Of a stretch of DNA of 64,000 nucleotides, positions 20,957-34,973 are shown piece after piece. The number at the start of each line of letters is the position of its first letter. Position 1 is the stretch's first letter. The position numbers and the translations under genes were made by a program. Origin of the DNA: Cucumis sativus. Taxonomy: Eukaryota > Streptophyta > Magnoliopsida > Cucurbitales > Cucurbitaceae. Below the pieces are notes generated by a model. That model ran no database searches. It was not told the origin of the DNA and worked only from the letters and a program-made list of their open reading frames with translations. Location: the NCBI RefSeq assembly GCF_000004075.3, contig NC_026658.2, positions 23,548,075 through 23,612,074 on the forward strand, in the 5' to 3' direction.

Positions 20957-23900
20957 CTATGACCAACCAAAGACATAATCAAGAACATAGACCAGCACAA
21001 GAGAGAGGGGGTAGAGAAGGAGAGCCACCAGAGATGTCCAGAGAGGGAAGGCGGTTCGGAAGCTACCCATGACTCCCATTATCATTGTAACGATGAGAAT
21101 GACCAGCACTTCAGATGAAAAGTTCCAAACCAATCCTCTCATGTAAACAAGAGCCAAGAAAACTGATAGGCAGAGGACATTGTTCATTGTAACTGCTCCA
21201 TATAGCTGCACCATGAAAGCTTATAGGTAAGAGGTCAATCATTCTTCCAATTTCTTCCAGTTTTCCTTTCAACTGGTCCCCAGTACAAATTAACTGAGTA
21301 AAGAAACAAAATGTTGAGTATAAAAGAAGACAAACCTCGGAAAATGTTAATGAGGCAGTTTTTCGCTTGTCACGGCTTGCAAAGATAATAGCAGAGACTG
21401 CTTCACTTGAGTTGGTTGCTAATGGCAGAGCAATAAATGAAATAAAGAACGCAGGGATTTTAGTTGCATTAGAGAAGTTATGTACGACGTCAACCAAAGG
21501 GTCAGCAAAGGCAGCAGCAATGGCGGTTCCAAGTAACAAGAAGAGTATAGCTTTTATCAAGACCCCCTTCCCCTCCTCGACGCCCTCTACGACCTCATCG
21601 CTCTGTTCCCCAACATCCAGCAAATCGTGTTCTCTCTTTGTTTCCTGTAGATACATCATGACATGCTTCAGAAAAGCGAAACTAAAAATTGAAAGGAGAA
21701 ATACAGCTAACAGCTTACAACTTACTTGATGAAAGTTATGCAGGTACTTCATTGTGTGAGGACCATCCTCACCTCTGCCAGTTCTTGAACCTTGAACTTG
21801 AGAAAGCCACCTAATGATCCCATTGCCAAACTCGTTAGAATCAACATGGGAATCACGAGAAGTATCAAAGTCATTCATTATTTTGTCAACAGCATCATCA
21901 TGATCTAAGTCCATCTCGTCAAACTGAATGCCAACTATTAGTGCTCTCAGTTCAGAAGCTGATAGAAGTCCATCCTTGTTCACATCAATTCTTGAAAATA
22001 ACCTGTCATTATGTTCATTGAGCAACTATCAGCATATGATAAAATAAAAAGGAGATGATAAAAATGAACAATTGAACTTCTAGTTCCAACGAACTTCTCT
22101 ATTATTTCTTTATCTGGCTCCCCATTCTCTGTCAGGAGTCTTCCAAGTGTTTGCTGTTTTAAATGTCTTAAAAATCCAAATATAACATGCTTGTGCTTGA
22201 CAAAAGCAAGTTTCCTCCTTTGAATCCATGGTTGGAAGACCTGCACAAATTTTCTCGAATTCATGAAGTAGGATATCATTGAAGTAAGATTTCAAACATT
22301 TACATGAGAGAAAAAATAGAACGAAATAAGTCTTATCCTTAAAGTAAAAGGTAAACATCAAGTTTAATAGAATAAATTTAATACATTGTGAATGTATCGA
22401 TCCTTCCGTTGAAGCTATAACTTTTGAACTCTGGAAGATTAGAGTAGCTACCTATGTTTCTTTCTCACCAAATTCGGTGTTTGAATGAAGGTGAGCTTAC
22501 TTGAGTTAGCATTTGTGTTTAAAAGTTTAAAACATGAAAAATCTGTAAATGTGGGTCTTTTTAATTTTCCAATGTTGTGTAGACAACAAATTCAAAAAAA
22601 TGAAAATAAAATTTTGGGTAAACTTAATAAAAAATGAGCTAAGAAATAGAAAAAAATACCTGGTAAAGGCAATAGATAATGAACATTGAAACAGAGATAA
22701 TAAGAGCAATCAAAACTGCCAAGTGCCTTCCTGATGTTGAATTGAGCATTTGTGGAAGTTGAACGATCAAAAATGGAACAACAGATATAACCATAATCCT
22801 GGCTGCATAGCTGGTCCAAATATCAGTGCTAACTCCAGATTCTGTCAAAGAAAAAATTTCAACGTAAATTTATGCATCGAAGTATCCACAGAACTTAAAA
22901 ACCATATAACATTCGGAAATTAAAATCCAATTCAGTTGATCCAATAGCACGTATGAGAAAATGGACCATTGACTGAGAATAGTTGACAATCAGAAAGAGA
23001 TCAATAGGAAGTATGGAAGTGCAATGATGAAGCATTAATAGGCAACCGTGTACTAACAGCTTCAGGTATGCTCATAAGGTGAAAAACTAGGGGTCTTCCC
23101 AGCATGTACGACTACGTTACACTTTAATTGATGCTTGCAAGTAGTTTCACCAAGTTTACCTAATATTCAGTTTCTAGGCAATATGAAGAGTAGATTAACA
23201 CGATAAATTGTCGTTGTCACAAGTCACGGCTAAAACAATAGAAGTTGCCTGTAGTCAATGACAGAACTCACATAACACCTTAAATACTATTCAAAATATG
23301 TCCTTTTCCTTTGTAAGCCTTGATGAAAAAAAAGGGTGTATTATTGATCAAAAAGTATTGATCCATTACGAATAGCATCATCCTTGTTTCCACACCATAA
23401 GAAAGCATCACGCTCCCCTGAATAAGATTCAACTTTCTAAAACGAAGGCATGCATGAACACGATCGGACACCTCAGTTGAATATAACTAAGATAAAATGA
23501 CATACCAGTCAAGCTAAACCCTTTTGTATCCTGTGAATCTATGGCAACTGAATCTTGAAGGTCACACTTCCCAACAATCACACATGTGCCCCAGATCAGT
23601 GTAAGAAGCATGACAGTTGAGCCAGCTAGTAGACCCATTCCAACAGAGACCTGGCTTTGTGCAACTTCAGCACTTCCTGCAAGACCAGAAACTATAGAAA
23701 GGAGAAGATTAGAGGGTTTTTTTCAGATCTCTCATTCGTCACAAACAAACTGAAACAAGAGAAATCAAAACAGTAGACATTCCAATGAGTGTGGCCAATT
23801 CAAGCTTAAGAACTCGGTGCTTTTTATCACTCTTCATATTCGATTAAGCTCATTTAACTAACTTCTATTGGTGAAAGTCTAGATATCATTTTGCCACAAC

Positions 23901-25156
23901 GAAAATCGATGTAAAATATGAACCCAAAAAATATGGAGTTCAGAATTACATAACCTATCATTTAGAAACGGCTCAAGAAACAAAAAGACAACAGATATTA
24001 GAGGATGGTCCATTTTGAAAACATAGAGTAATGGCTAAACTGAAATTTTGGAATAAATCTTGCCCAGTTTGGGAACTAAGTGATGGGTTTTTGAAAAGAT
24101 GTCGGTCTTGGAAAAAAAAGAGATGAGAATCGTTCAGGTTCTTGATGTTGAGATATAACCGACAAGCAGCAAAAATTGAAGTACAATAAAGTTTGATGAA
24201 CCAAGGAATCGCCAGAAAAGCGAGCTCAGCAAAAGCAGAGAGATGCCCACACCAAGCAAAAATCAAACAAAGCAAAGTAGAGATATCATAGCAAATAGAA
24301 CTTCAATAACAAGGCACCCCCACCTTTATTTTACAATACTCGATCCGTTTAGGAAACTTTTGGGGGGTCAATAAACGGAACTTTTTTTTTGGAAAAAGTA
24401 GCCAAGAAAAAACAAAAGAGAACTCCACTATACATTTCACCATTCTAATTCTATTCCCACCGCGTTTATGTAGTTTCTACGATCAAATAGTTCATGGGGA
24501 AATGAACAAACGAAAAACGAAAGTAAGATATGGATCATCCACAGAACCTTAATCTATATAGCCTTTGCCTGGATCACAGAAACAGAACCCCACCTCAAAT
24601 TCACAAATCAAAACGATCATGTTCTTGAGAAAAGGTATAAGCCAACCCATTTCATTTCGCAGGACATTTCGATTACAGGTCAAACCCATGAAAGTGCAAA
24701 AGAAATATAGAAGAGAAAAAAATAAAAAAAAGTACCGAGAATCAACATGGCATCAGGAAGAGCACCAAGCGCAGGAAGGAATAATCCCCCCACAATTCCA
24801 GGTCCCAAGATCTCCAACAAGAGCTCGCTTCCAGTAGACAAATACGTAGCAGCCAAAAACATCAAATATCCATAAACGATAATCAAAAACAAATTCCCCA
24901 AAGCAGTGGTGGTACAGGGAAGAAACCCATAAGACTGCTCGCAAGACTCTTCCTCTGGTGCAGATAATGAAGAAAGCGTATTGAGATGCAGATAAGAGGG
25001 TTCCTGCAACCCATTGATGCCATCGGAGACCAGATCAGAGGAGGAGGAAGAAGAAGAAGTGATGGAAGAAATGGAAGGAAGGCGGGAGCTGTAGGATTGG
25101 GAACAGAGGACAAGGAAAAAGAGGAGAAAGAGGAGATGCAGAGGAGAATTGGACAT
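20957..25156 (-). CDS. NCL: EF-hand Na+/Ca2+ exchanger-like protein (NCL)
   Basis: Seven coding exons on minus: 25156-24736, 23691-23506, 22841-22660, 22240-22095, 22002-21726, 21644-21336, 21205-20957. They join in phase into 589 residues, close to Arabidopsis NCL. An N-terminal signal-like segment (about 1-22) precedes membrane helices. Two exchanger repeats are visible: GPGIVGGLFLPALGALPDAM (about 118-137) and ALPLATNSSEAVSAIIFA (about 476-493). Between them is a cytosolic loop with two EF-hands whose loops read DVNKDGLLSASE (318-329) and DTSRDSHVDSNE (358-369). In Arabidopsis, NCL is linked to Ca2+ homeostasis and salt response. The exon 4 donor (GTTCGT) is weak, but the join gives the conserved EKLFSRIDV. 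The ATG at 25156 is preferred to an upstream in-frame ATG at 25270 because a signal peptide follows it. Confidence 0.93.
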
Positions 25157-25322
25157 GGTTTTTTGAGGCAAAATCTGAAGAGGTCCGGCGAGACAGAAAG
25201 GGTGGGTTTTAGGAAGAAAAGAAAATGGTGGGTTTAGCTTAAAGGAAGGATTGGTTGGATTGGTACACACAGATTTGAGACTGGAACAGTTGGGATCAGC
25301 GTCGTTGAGAGGACGATCCTCA

Positions 25323-25342
25323 CTCTCTCTCTCTCTCTCTCT
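25323..25342. repeat. (CT)10 microsatellite in the NCL leader
   Basis: A perfect CT run; in the sense of the minus-strand gene it is (GA)10. It lies about 170 bases upstream of the NCL start codon, just downstream of the TATA-like motif, so it is probably in the 5'UTR. Confidence 0.9.
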
Positions 25343-25364
25343 GTTAGGAAGATGAAAGAATTTA

Positions 25365-25372
25365 ATTATATA
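25365..25372 (-). promoter_or_regulatory. TATA-like box of NCL
   Basis: TATATAAT on minus, about 210 bases upstream of the start codon. It would place transcription initiation near 25335. Confidence 0.4.
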
Positions 25373-28300
25373 ATAATATTATTACCATAATTTACTGTCA
25401 TCATTTATTTTCTTTATATAAAAGAAAATACTTTTTTCTTAAATTAAAAAAAAAAATGAAAGAATATTTTAGAGTATATATTCTTTGAAAATATTTAGTA
25501 GATACTCTAAGGGTTAATTGGAAAAATAGTGTAGTTTTAAAATTTTGAAATGTATTAACATATGAAATAACCTAACATTAATCTAAAATGAAAATTTGGA
25601 GTAAATGTCGTTATCATCCTTGTCACATAATTTTTAAGTTTCATTTTTTAAATTTAAAGTATTTTACTCCAATCATAGTTTTAAATTCCATTAGAGGGAA
25701 ATGTACAATAAAGTTATATATTGAAATAACTTAACTTACAAAAAGTAAAAATTCGCTTTAGTGTAAGAATCAAATAATTATTTACTTTGCTTGCAAGTGG
25801 AACTCAATATAGAATATTTAAACTAAAGTTTTTTTTATCTTGCCATTGTTACTTTTAGTGAGGAATTTGAGGTAAAAGAATAAAGTTCTGTGACTATTAG
25901 ATGGGATAAGATACAAATTAATTTAATAAAAATAAAATAACTTTTTAATTATTTTATTATTCAAATCGGACGATAACAATTTAACTACTTTTATCAATGG
26001 AGTCCTCAAACCAAGTTTAGTTGAGGATTGAAATTGGATTTTAAAAAATAGATGATAAATATTGTTAATATTGTTATTGTATATCCCATGCTCTAAATCA
26101 TCTTAATTATAGTTTGATGCTTGAATCAAATTATTATGAATATGGTTTGAAGCATTTGATTATAACTTACAATACAAATATTTAGGTGACAAATAAATGA
26201 ATAAACATTATTGGGCTATACAGTAGATGATAGGGTGCTTTCAAATTCAACATTATTGAAAGTTTTTAATTTTTCAATCATTTTGGAATAAGTTATTTCA
26301 CATATTTGAAAGGGTCATATGCAAAATAATATAGTAATGTAAAATTTTAATTTTCTCAATATTGAAAAATCTTTTATTAACTGAGTTTTTTTTTTTTATA
26401 TATATATTAGAAATGAAGCAGTCAAAAACCAATATAGCTTAAACAAAAATTAAACTTTAAGTTTTATTCTAATTATTAAACATTTAATTTAGAGTCTCAA
26501 ATTAAAAGTATAAAATTAGAATGGATGATAGTTGACTAAAGTAAGATCTAAACCTCATGTATGGATCTAAGGCGGAGGACAATCCAAATGTTGCACAAAG
26601 AAACATACATCTCAAAAGGAAGAAGAGAGAGCCTTGGTTTTAGGTTAACCAATGGAACCAATAAATATAACAATCCAAAAAGTATTGAGTTTACTAAATT
26701 TGACACTCTGTGTGTGTCATGGTCATACTTGTTCAGGGCGTGTTGCCTGTGACTGCATGACTGTTCCGGTACCTTGCATTGCTTTTTTTATTTTTCTAGA
26801 TATTTTTATTTGTATGTCATTTGGCACTTTAGCATATACGAGCTTGCCAGTTCTCTTTTTGTTCAAAATGTATTGTATATGTAGGGGTAAGATTAATAAT
26901 CATATCCAGACATCTGAGAGTTATAAGATATAAAGTTGTTGTTGTCCCTTATTGCTTATAGCCTTATAACAATCTTTCCTTTTCTCAAACATGCTTTCAA
27001 ACGATTGCGAAAACCTTTTAATCTATACTCGTTTCTAAAACATTTTCTCAAAAACAAGACTGGAGGTTGTGAAGTATGTCAACTGTGCTATCAACTATTT
27101 AGATTCAGTTTGGCTGACTTTTTCTAGTATGGGAACAAGTGTCGAATGATCACCTCCGAAGCGTTTACGAAAGTACGACCCATAACACCCTACAGTACTG
27201 AATGCTATCAATAACTTTAGTGCTAGAACTAATGTTACCACAAACGTAAAAGAAAAAAAAAGTATATTATAAATGGTTTTTATTGATGACCATAAAAAGA
27301 AAAAGTACGTAATCTCCAAATACCTTTGGTCTTACCTTTGTGTATAACTTAGCTGAACTGTACAATTCATATACTAACTTAGGCACAAAATTTGGTAAGC
27401 TTGACACTACATTGATACAAGTATCTTTCGCTCAGGTGAGCTTAAAGAACGGTATTTGTCCAAAAGAAATGGACCAAAAGTATAACCCACAAAAAACACA
27501 CAACGACAACATATGTGAACAAGACCGAGTGCCAACAAAAAGATAATATTTTAGGTTAATAATAAAAATTAATCCAAAACTTTTATAAAAATACAAATAC
27601 AATTTGGAGTCACGTCAATATAAATTTAAATGGTTAAAAAAAATTACAACAAACCAACCCAATCCAATCTAATCCAACTCAACAATATCCATATCAGATT
27701 CCTTTACAATAAATGTGAGGATAAGATCAAAACTCAAACATTATAATATAATATATATATATATATATGTTATAGAAGAAAGAAAAAAAGCATGGGTTTG
27801 AAAATATCTCCAAATGAGATGGGAAAGCATAGAAAGTTTGTATATTAATATATCATATGGTTTCTATTAAATAGAACAAGAGCTAGTACACAAAGGACAC
27901 GAAGATGATGCCACACTTATAAGTTATATGTGGACCAAAAAAGAAAAAGAAAAGAAGAGGTTAAAATATCTTTAGGCTTAGGGGTCCGTATGTCTTATGT
28001 TCAACCCTACTTTAATCAAATTTAAATTTAAGCCTTCAAAGCTAATATATAGTTACAGTACTAAAAATTTGGACAAATTTAACGCATTATGTACTCAAAC
28101 CAAACACAAATTACAAACGTTAAAATTTAATTTAAAAATGTCTATTAAGTTTGAACTAATTTAAATTTTCTCTCTAACAGATTTTTTAAGACTTTAATTT
28201 TCAATTGTATTTCTAATAAAACTTTTAGTAGTGTACATTTAATAGATAAATGATTTTTTTAAAATGTGTCAAATAGATCAATAAGAACATAAAAATGAAA

Positions 28301-31300
28301 TGTTTTAAGTATCTTTTAAAAGTTAATAAAAAAAATTGTAACGTTACGAACTTATTTGATACCGCTTTAAGTTGAATGATCTAATTAAGACGGTTAAACG
28401 TTCGATTATACAACTAATATATTAGTATTCTAAGTTTTGTTACGTGTCTATCTATAGTTGTTATCTACAAAAATTTTCAATAAAGAAAAAAGAAAAGTGG
28501 GTTTGAAAATAATAATAATAATAATGTAGAAAAAAAGTGTTGGTTTGAAAATTGTAAAAAGAAAGTAGTTGAGGATTTAATCAAAAGTTCATAGAACATA
28601 AGTTTTTGAGGTCCCAATGCCTCTTTCTGCCGTCCTTAATTATTTTTCCCTTTCCCTTTTCCCTTTTTTCCTTTTTTGTCGCTGCTTACTTGGATTTCGT
28701 TTCTGTATTTTGACGTTATTATATGTAATTTCATAAAGTTTGTGGATAATAATAATTGCACTCATTTCTTAACTCCACAAACAATGAAATACCAATCAAA
28801 TCAAATAAACAAACAAAACTAATTAGTCCGAAAATGGGTTAAAATTAGTGATTTCATCTTACTTCTTTTTCTTTTTCTTTTCTTTCAAATAACTCAATTA
28901 AATTTATATAAATTTTAAAATTAAATATGTAGGGATTGAAAAAAAAAATTGCCACACTTTCTTAAAGCAAATAATTTTTAACCTTTTGCTAATTTTACAC
29001 GTTGGTGTGAAATTAACAAAATAAACTCGTGTCTCACTCATAAATGGCTTTTATGTCTCTCACTCTCATTTATTTGCTATTCATCGAGAATTACTCTCTT
29101 CTCTCCCATCTCTCAACAAGTTGGAGTATGTACACAAATTATTAGGTCGAAGTTGGTCGTTCCAAAAAAGGAACTGGAAGAGAGAGAAGAAAAAGAAAAG
29201 ATTGTTCCGCTAAACATGGTTTATCAACTAATACTAATAATGTTAATACACAAGATAAGTTTTCTTCGAGCCCGTATTTTTCAAATATAGCAAAAATTCG
29301 AAACTATTTTCAAAATATTTTTAGAGCAGGACAATTTTCATTTTTTATTTTTCTTCTCCTTTTAATATAATTTTGTAATTGAAAAAAAAAAATTATTTAA
29401 CACTAAAAATTGAAGTGAGCGGGGCGCCATGATGGCACGTGGCTCCATAATTTCTTATTATTCTATTCACAAAAAGTCGTATCCATTAAATCGTGGGTCT
29501 TAAAATAAAATAAACTAATATTTGGGTAATTGAAAATTGAAATAATATCTCCATTGATTTATTTTTATTTTTATTTTATTCTTTTTAAAAAATGTTTTCT
29601 TTTTAATTAACTTTTTGTTATTTTAATTTAACGAAATTATCAACTAAACTAAGCTTATAATTTAACCCAACTAATAGATCTAAGGTTGGTTGAACCACAT
29701 TCTTAAAAATGTCAAAATATTTGAATACTCCTAAACTCTAAAATATTTAAATAAATTTATAGTGATATTATTTTATCATTCATATTTAAATTTAAATCCT
29801 AACACCGTCACTTTTTTATTCTTAAAATTATCATGCTATGATAATATCAAACTATTAAAGAATGGATGAATTAAAGACTAAATCAAATTTCAAAGTAGTT
29901 GAAAAGGTTAAACGAAATACAAATGTTCACAATATGGTATATTTTGGATAGACCAATACCCTCTACGTAACAATTAGATTCAAAGTATGAATAATTAGTT
30001 ATTTTTTAAAATTAACAATTAGAATTAAAACAAATATAGTGAAATTCGTGTGAGTGTATTAAGGATTAGTCTATTAGATTTACAATTTTTTTAAAAACGT
30101 TACTATCCACCTGATTATTATTTTTAAATTTGTTGTCCATTATGTTTTCAAAATTTAAGTGATCATACGTTTTTTAGTTGATTGACTACGGTTTAAGTCA
30201 TATTTAGCTACTATTTAATTTTTAGATTTTAAAAACATGGCCTACTTCTCCTAATTTTTTAGAATGATTTTCATCTTTGGTAAGAAAACTAATTAAATAT
30301 TTAATTTTAAAATATAATGTTAGGTTTGATAATCATTTAATTTTTGGCTTATGGAAAATAAAACAGATACCTCCTCCTGATTACTTACAATAGCGCATAT
30401 TTTTTACTTTGTATATTTCTTGAGTAAGAGAGTTTAGTTTGCATATTATTTTGTTTATTTTTATTTTTATATCCACCAATAAAAAAAAGATACTTTTGGT
30501 TAATTTTCAAAACATTATTTGCTTTTTAAAATCGTTGGTATAAGGTGGAGTAACATAACAAGAAATTTAGATGAGAAAGAGACGTCTTAGTTTTAAAATC
30601 TTAAAACTAAAAAAACCCAAAATTGTTATTTGACCGTTGTCTATACTTTAATTACAAAAAATTTAGCTTGGTTCTATCAATTTAAAAAGCATTAACTGGA
30701 TGAGCCACCTAAAAATCAAGAAGAAAATGTCAAATGAACAAATTTTTGAGAAAGAAAAAAATAAAAGATTTATCGAATGATCCATTGCTAACGTCAAATT
30801 CGAGTGAAATTATCCAAATAAGTTTATTGTTTGCATGCAGAAAAGAAGTCTCGCTCTCACCCGTCTCTCTCTCAATAAATCTCTCCTATAATATAAAAAT
30901 TGATATAGCTCTCGCTCAACTTTATTGTCTCAATTAAGTATTCTCACTCAAATTCAATGTCTTGTTATCGTTGCTCTTGCTTAACTTTAGTGGCTCACTT
31001 GACGTCGGGGTTGCATGGATGGTGTGAAAGAAGCCACTGCACTAAAGATGGAGAAGTAATTAGGAGTGGTTAAAGGAAGAAGAAAAAGATAACCTAAATG
31101 AGTAAGAAAGGATAAATGTATGACATCATCAAAGATGTATTTTGATATTAACTATCTTATTAATAATTTAGGAAAACAAAATTCGAGTCTTATGATAGTA
31201 AGATGTAAGAAAAGAAAAAAGCAATCCGTGGATTAAGTAACTACTTTATGAGGAAAGGTTGGTGTCGACATGGAGGTTAAATTCCAAATTTAGAATTATA

Positions 31301-32400
31301 TTTAATCAAATGGTTGGACACGTCATACGCTGTATCCACAGATGGTGGGGATGTCGGCAATGTCACACACCGAAAACTCCAAAATTTATCCTCCACGTGG
31401 ATGGCGCTACACACAGATAGGGATAAAGTTTGAAAGGTCAAACATTTATTGTATTTTTAAGTGTATCCATTCCATTACACACTTGGCTTCATTTCTTTAT
31501 TTAACGTTTTCTTTAAAAAATTAAAAGAACAATTAAATATTTAATTGCTAATACAAATTATAGGTGTATTTAAGCTATACAGACAATCATTTTAACTTAT
31601 TCAAAAGTATTATAGATACATAGAATAGGAATTAAAATATGTAATAGAAATTAACTCTAATTTGAACTAAAGTAGTAGCAATTTAAATTATAAATTTAGG
31701 TGAATCATACACAAAAGTTAGTGTGGTTATTTAATCAATTTTGATATAAATTATTTCTTGAGAATTAAATTTGAAATTATTGAAAATTTTAAAACTAAAA
31801 TATAAAATGTTGATATATTTGTAAATATTTTTGAATAAATTTATTTATTTGAAAATTGATTTTAAATTGAGTGGACGTTATTTGTAGTTATTATAATTAT
31901 TGTTTGTTGGAGGTAGGGATCACATTTATGGCCATCAACGTTCAACAGCAACGTGTCAGTGAAGGAGTTGGAAATATTCAAAATAGTCGTTGAAATTAAG
32001 CAATGGATTTAGTACATATTCTTTTTCTCTTTTGTTTAAATTTAAATTAGTTCATACATAGGATCGGACTAGTGAAATCTTTTGTTTGTTATTGTTTATT
32101 CAACAGCCTTTTTAATTAAATTGGAAACTAAAAGTGGAATTTTCTTTTTCAATGACAAGTAGAATGAGTAGAAGTTTCAAAAACAAGTAAATTGAAATAA
32201 AATATTCCATAAAAATAAAAATAAATTGTGTTTTATATGTCCGAAATTATGGTCTAATTTATAAATGAATGAATGTAGTAATTAGATAGTGAGATCTTAA
32301 TGTCGTCGGCACAAATTGAATCTCTATTAACGTAACATATTTCATAGGATAACCGTTTCAAGTTCTGTGGGTTCATCCTCAAAAGTAAAGATGAATATTT
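25373..32400. other. 7-kb gene-free AT-rich region
   Basis: I find no supportable exon or RNA gene. Frames such as 26652-26933 and 26936-27127 show no domain and no splice-linked partner. A short TA run lies at about 27752-27768. A small less AT-rich patch at about 29415-29450 and another at 31300-31420 have no recognisable content. A B-box-like string near 27990-28010 (TTATGTTCAACCC) may be SINE debris. Confidence 0.45.
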
Positions 32401-32426
32401 TATTTGTTCAGCTCGCTTAAGGAAAG

Positions 32427-32575
32427 TTTGTGAAGAATATTATGATAGAAAAAAATATTTTATTTGCTTTTTTTTTAAAAGAGTATTTCTTTAAAAAAAG
32501 TTGTGAAGAATATTCTATGGGAAAAATATTTTATTTGGTTCCTCTTGAAAAATATTATTTCTTTTTTTCTTTTGA
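32427..32575. repeat. Imperfect tandem duplication, about 73-bp period
   Basis: GTTTGTGAAGAATATTATGA followed by an AAATATTTTATTTG block at 32427 recurs as GTTGTGAAGAATATTCTATG with the same following block at 32500. Small substitutions separate the copies. Confidence 0.7.
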
Positions 32576-32579
32576 AGAT

Positions 32580-33400
32580 ATGTTGTTGAGTTTTTAAGGT
32601 GCTTGCTTGAGCATTATTGTGTGTGCTTCATTTTGTAAAAAATAAATGGAGAGAAATGTGTGACTGCGCAAGTGGAAGAAGACAGTTTTGTGAAGAACGA
32701 CTTCGTGATTAAATAGTTAGTTATTCATAAGAATCCAGTGTGTTTGTCTGTAAGATTGAGAGAAACATTGTTGCTGTAGAAGAAAATAGTTTCGTGAAGA
32801 ATGACTTCGTGTTTAAACGGTCAGTTATTCATAAGAACTAGAAGTGTGAAAGTTTTCTCTTAATGCTGTGATTTGTTGTTGATACTTGTTGCTACTGTTT
32901 AGTCTGAGTTTACAACATCCAAAGTTCAAGCTTTTGTAGTATGATGATTTAAAAGAACTTTTGTTTGCGTCTTGATGAATGACGTGATTTAGGGGGAGTT
33001 CCTCAAGTACACTACCTTAATCAGCGGATTGATGAGAAACTTGATTAAGGGGGAGATTTCGATTAGCCAAATCTATATTTGAATAAGTTTAGAGATAACG
33101 TTACTTTATGTAATTTATTACTGACAGTACTGAGTGAAGATTAATAGTGTTAAACTTTGTACTATAAGTTTATTATGATTTATATATCAAATAAATAAAT
33201 TTTATGATCTCGGGTCATGTAGATGTTGTGTCATCGAACTGGGTTAATAATGTTTGGTGTTTCTTCTTCCTCTACTTATTTGCACTGTCAGTTGTTCTTA
33301 CTGTTGGCTATTTGTGAGTTCATCCTTATAAACTGTTGTTGTCACTTTTACCGTTTTATCAACAACCACAATAAGTCTTGTATCTACAAAATTGTAGAGG
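32580..33400 (+). mobile_element. Possible remnant of a Copia-like LTR retrotransposon
   Basis: Two purine tracts, TTTAGGGGGAG (about 32988) and TTAAGGGGGAGATT (about 33044), resemble the polypurine tract just upstream of a Copia 3' LTR. No gag, integrase or reverse transcriptase reading frame survives nearby, and I could not define a paired LTR. If real, this is only the 3' end of an old element. Confidence 0.3.
32676..32840. repeat. Imperfect direct repeat, about 103-bp period
   Basis: The string TTTGTGAAGAACGACTTCGT, then GTTAGTTATTCATAAGAA (about 32686-32735), recurs as TTCGTGAAGAATGACTTCGT, then GTCAGTTATTCATAAGAA (about 32789-32838). Confidence 0.75.
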
Positions 33401-33410
33401 CCTAACCTCA

Positions 33411-33434
33411 AAAAAAAAAAAAAAAAAAAAAAAA
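33411..33434. repeat. Poly(A) run of about 24
   Basis: An uninterrupted A tract following CCTAACCTC. It could be the tail of a retroposed sequence or a simple homopolymer. Confidence 0.85.
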
Positions 33435-33604
33435 TCATAGAATAATAATTAAAAATATAGCAACATTTTAAAAAAATTACAAAATATAACAAAGTCTATC
33501 AGTTATAAACTTTTATCTTTGATAGACTTTTATAGTTTATTAGTGATAAATCCATATTTCCAACCTGATCTATTAGTGATAGAATAGACTCCATATTTTA
33601 TATT

Positions 33605-33865
33605 TTGTGTTATCTATTTCCAGTTTTCTATTTTATGTTTCTTATTTATCTTTTCTTGTTTCTTATTTTTTTGTTTTTCGTTTTTCGTTTCATGTTTCCA
33701 GTATCATGTTTTCTGTTTTCAATTGTTTTCTATTTCCTCTTTCTCATTTCTTGTTTTCAATGATCAATTTTCCATTTCTCGTTTTCAGTTTTTTGTTTCA
33801 TGTTTCTCATTTTCCCGTTTTCTATTTCTCGTTTCTTGTTTCCTGTTTACTGCTTTATATTTCCT
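33605..33865. repeat. Pyrimidine-rich low-complexity tract
   Basis: About 260 bp of loosely repeated TTTC, GTTTC and TGTTTC words, almost purine-free on plus. Two overlapping open frames (33607-33867 and 33723-33992) read as F/S/V-rich low-complexity sequence and are by-products of the tract. Confidence 0.8.
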
Positions 33866-34162
33866 GAAAATTGGATATATTTTCATGAAAAGTGAGAAAA
33901 TGTATAGTTGTTTTATTCTTTTGTTGTATATTGATCCTGAGTTTCGATTAGTGATAGGCTTGAAAAAAGTTAATTTTTTTCATAAAAAGTAAGAAAATAG
34001 ATAGTTTCAATTATGTTTTGTTGTGTATTTGATAATCTATCGGATGATAGGTTTCATATTTTTTTCATTGGTAGACTGAAAGAAAGTTGATTTTATTTTT
34101 CTAAAAAATAAGAAAATAGAGGTTTCTATTATTGATATACTTGGAGAAAGTTGAATTTTCAT
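33866..34162. repeat. Degenerate tandem repeat, left half, interrupted by a MULE
   Basis: Related units of about 60-110 bp contain 'TTGAAAAAAGTT', 'CATGAAAAGTGAGAAAAT', 'ATAGTT' and 'GATAGG'. They start near 33880, 33958, 34075 and 34138. Sequence with the same words resumes at 37244, after the MULE, which indicates that the element inserted inside the repeat array. Confidence 0.65.
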
Positions 34163-34973
34163 GGAAAATTGTCAAAAATAGGCTAAAAATGGAGGAGTAA
34201 ATAAATTTTAGGATTGATTTTGGAAAAGTAGAGTTTTAGGACAAATTTGAAGTGAAATGTCCAAAGTACCCCTATTTAATTTTACTTTCCCTTACTTCTC
34301 TATTCAACTTCTATTCAATGTAAAACACAACATGTAAAGAAAAAGAAAAAAGAAAAACCCATTTGACGTTCTTCTTCTATGTGAAAAGGTTGTCAACTTT
34401 TTCCCTTCTACTCCGATGTTGTTCATCCTCTCCTTCCGTGAACGTCCTACACATTGTGGTTTGTTTTAACAAAACTTTTTTTTGTTATTTTTTCCTTCGA
34501 ATTGTGTTGTGTTATATGTATATATATTTGAATCTTAAATATATAAATCAAATATAGTTTTTAATTGTTTCAAGTTGATTTTAGGGCTGTTTCAGAGTTT
34601 TTTTAGAGTCATCAAAGAATGTCAGTAAGTTTCTTTTTCTTTATTTTAATCTCGCAAACATCTCGTAGGTTTTTAAGTTCAAATGTTTAATCTCAAATGA
34701 ATTATACTTGTTCTTATGTGATTTAGGGTACTTTTAACTATTGTTTTTGGTATTTTGCAATATCGCGAACATCTCGTAGCTGTCAAACTTTAAATGCCCA
34801 AGGCTGAATTAGTCATATACGTATTTAGAGTGCGACTATGCATGTTTTATTTAGTGTTTAACTACTGTTTTTTAATCTCGCGAAATAAGTCATACACTTT
34901 TTTATGTGATATGTCAAATTCTAACTTCAAATCAAATTTTGCAGGAATTTAAAAAGTTAAAGGTGGTTTGAGG

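Noticed and set aside
21367-21729. Plus-strand protein of 120 residues
   Set aside because: It is the antisense of NCL exon 6, which carries the conserved exchanger repeat.
24565-25237. Plus-strand frames opposite the first NCL exon
   Set aside because: Antisense shadows of NCL exon 1 and its leader.
33607-33992. F/S/V-rich membrane protein frames
   Set aside because: By-products of the pyrimidine-rich tract; no start context, splice sites or domain.
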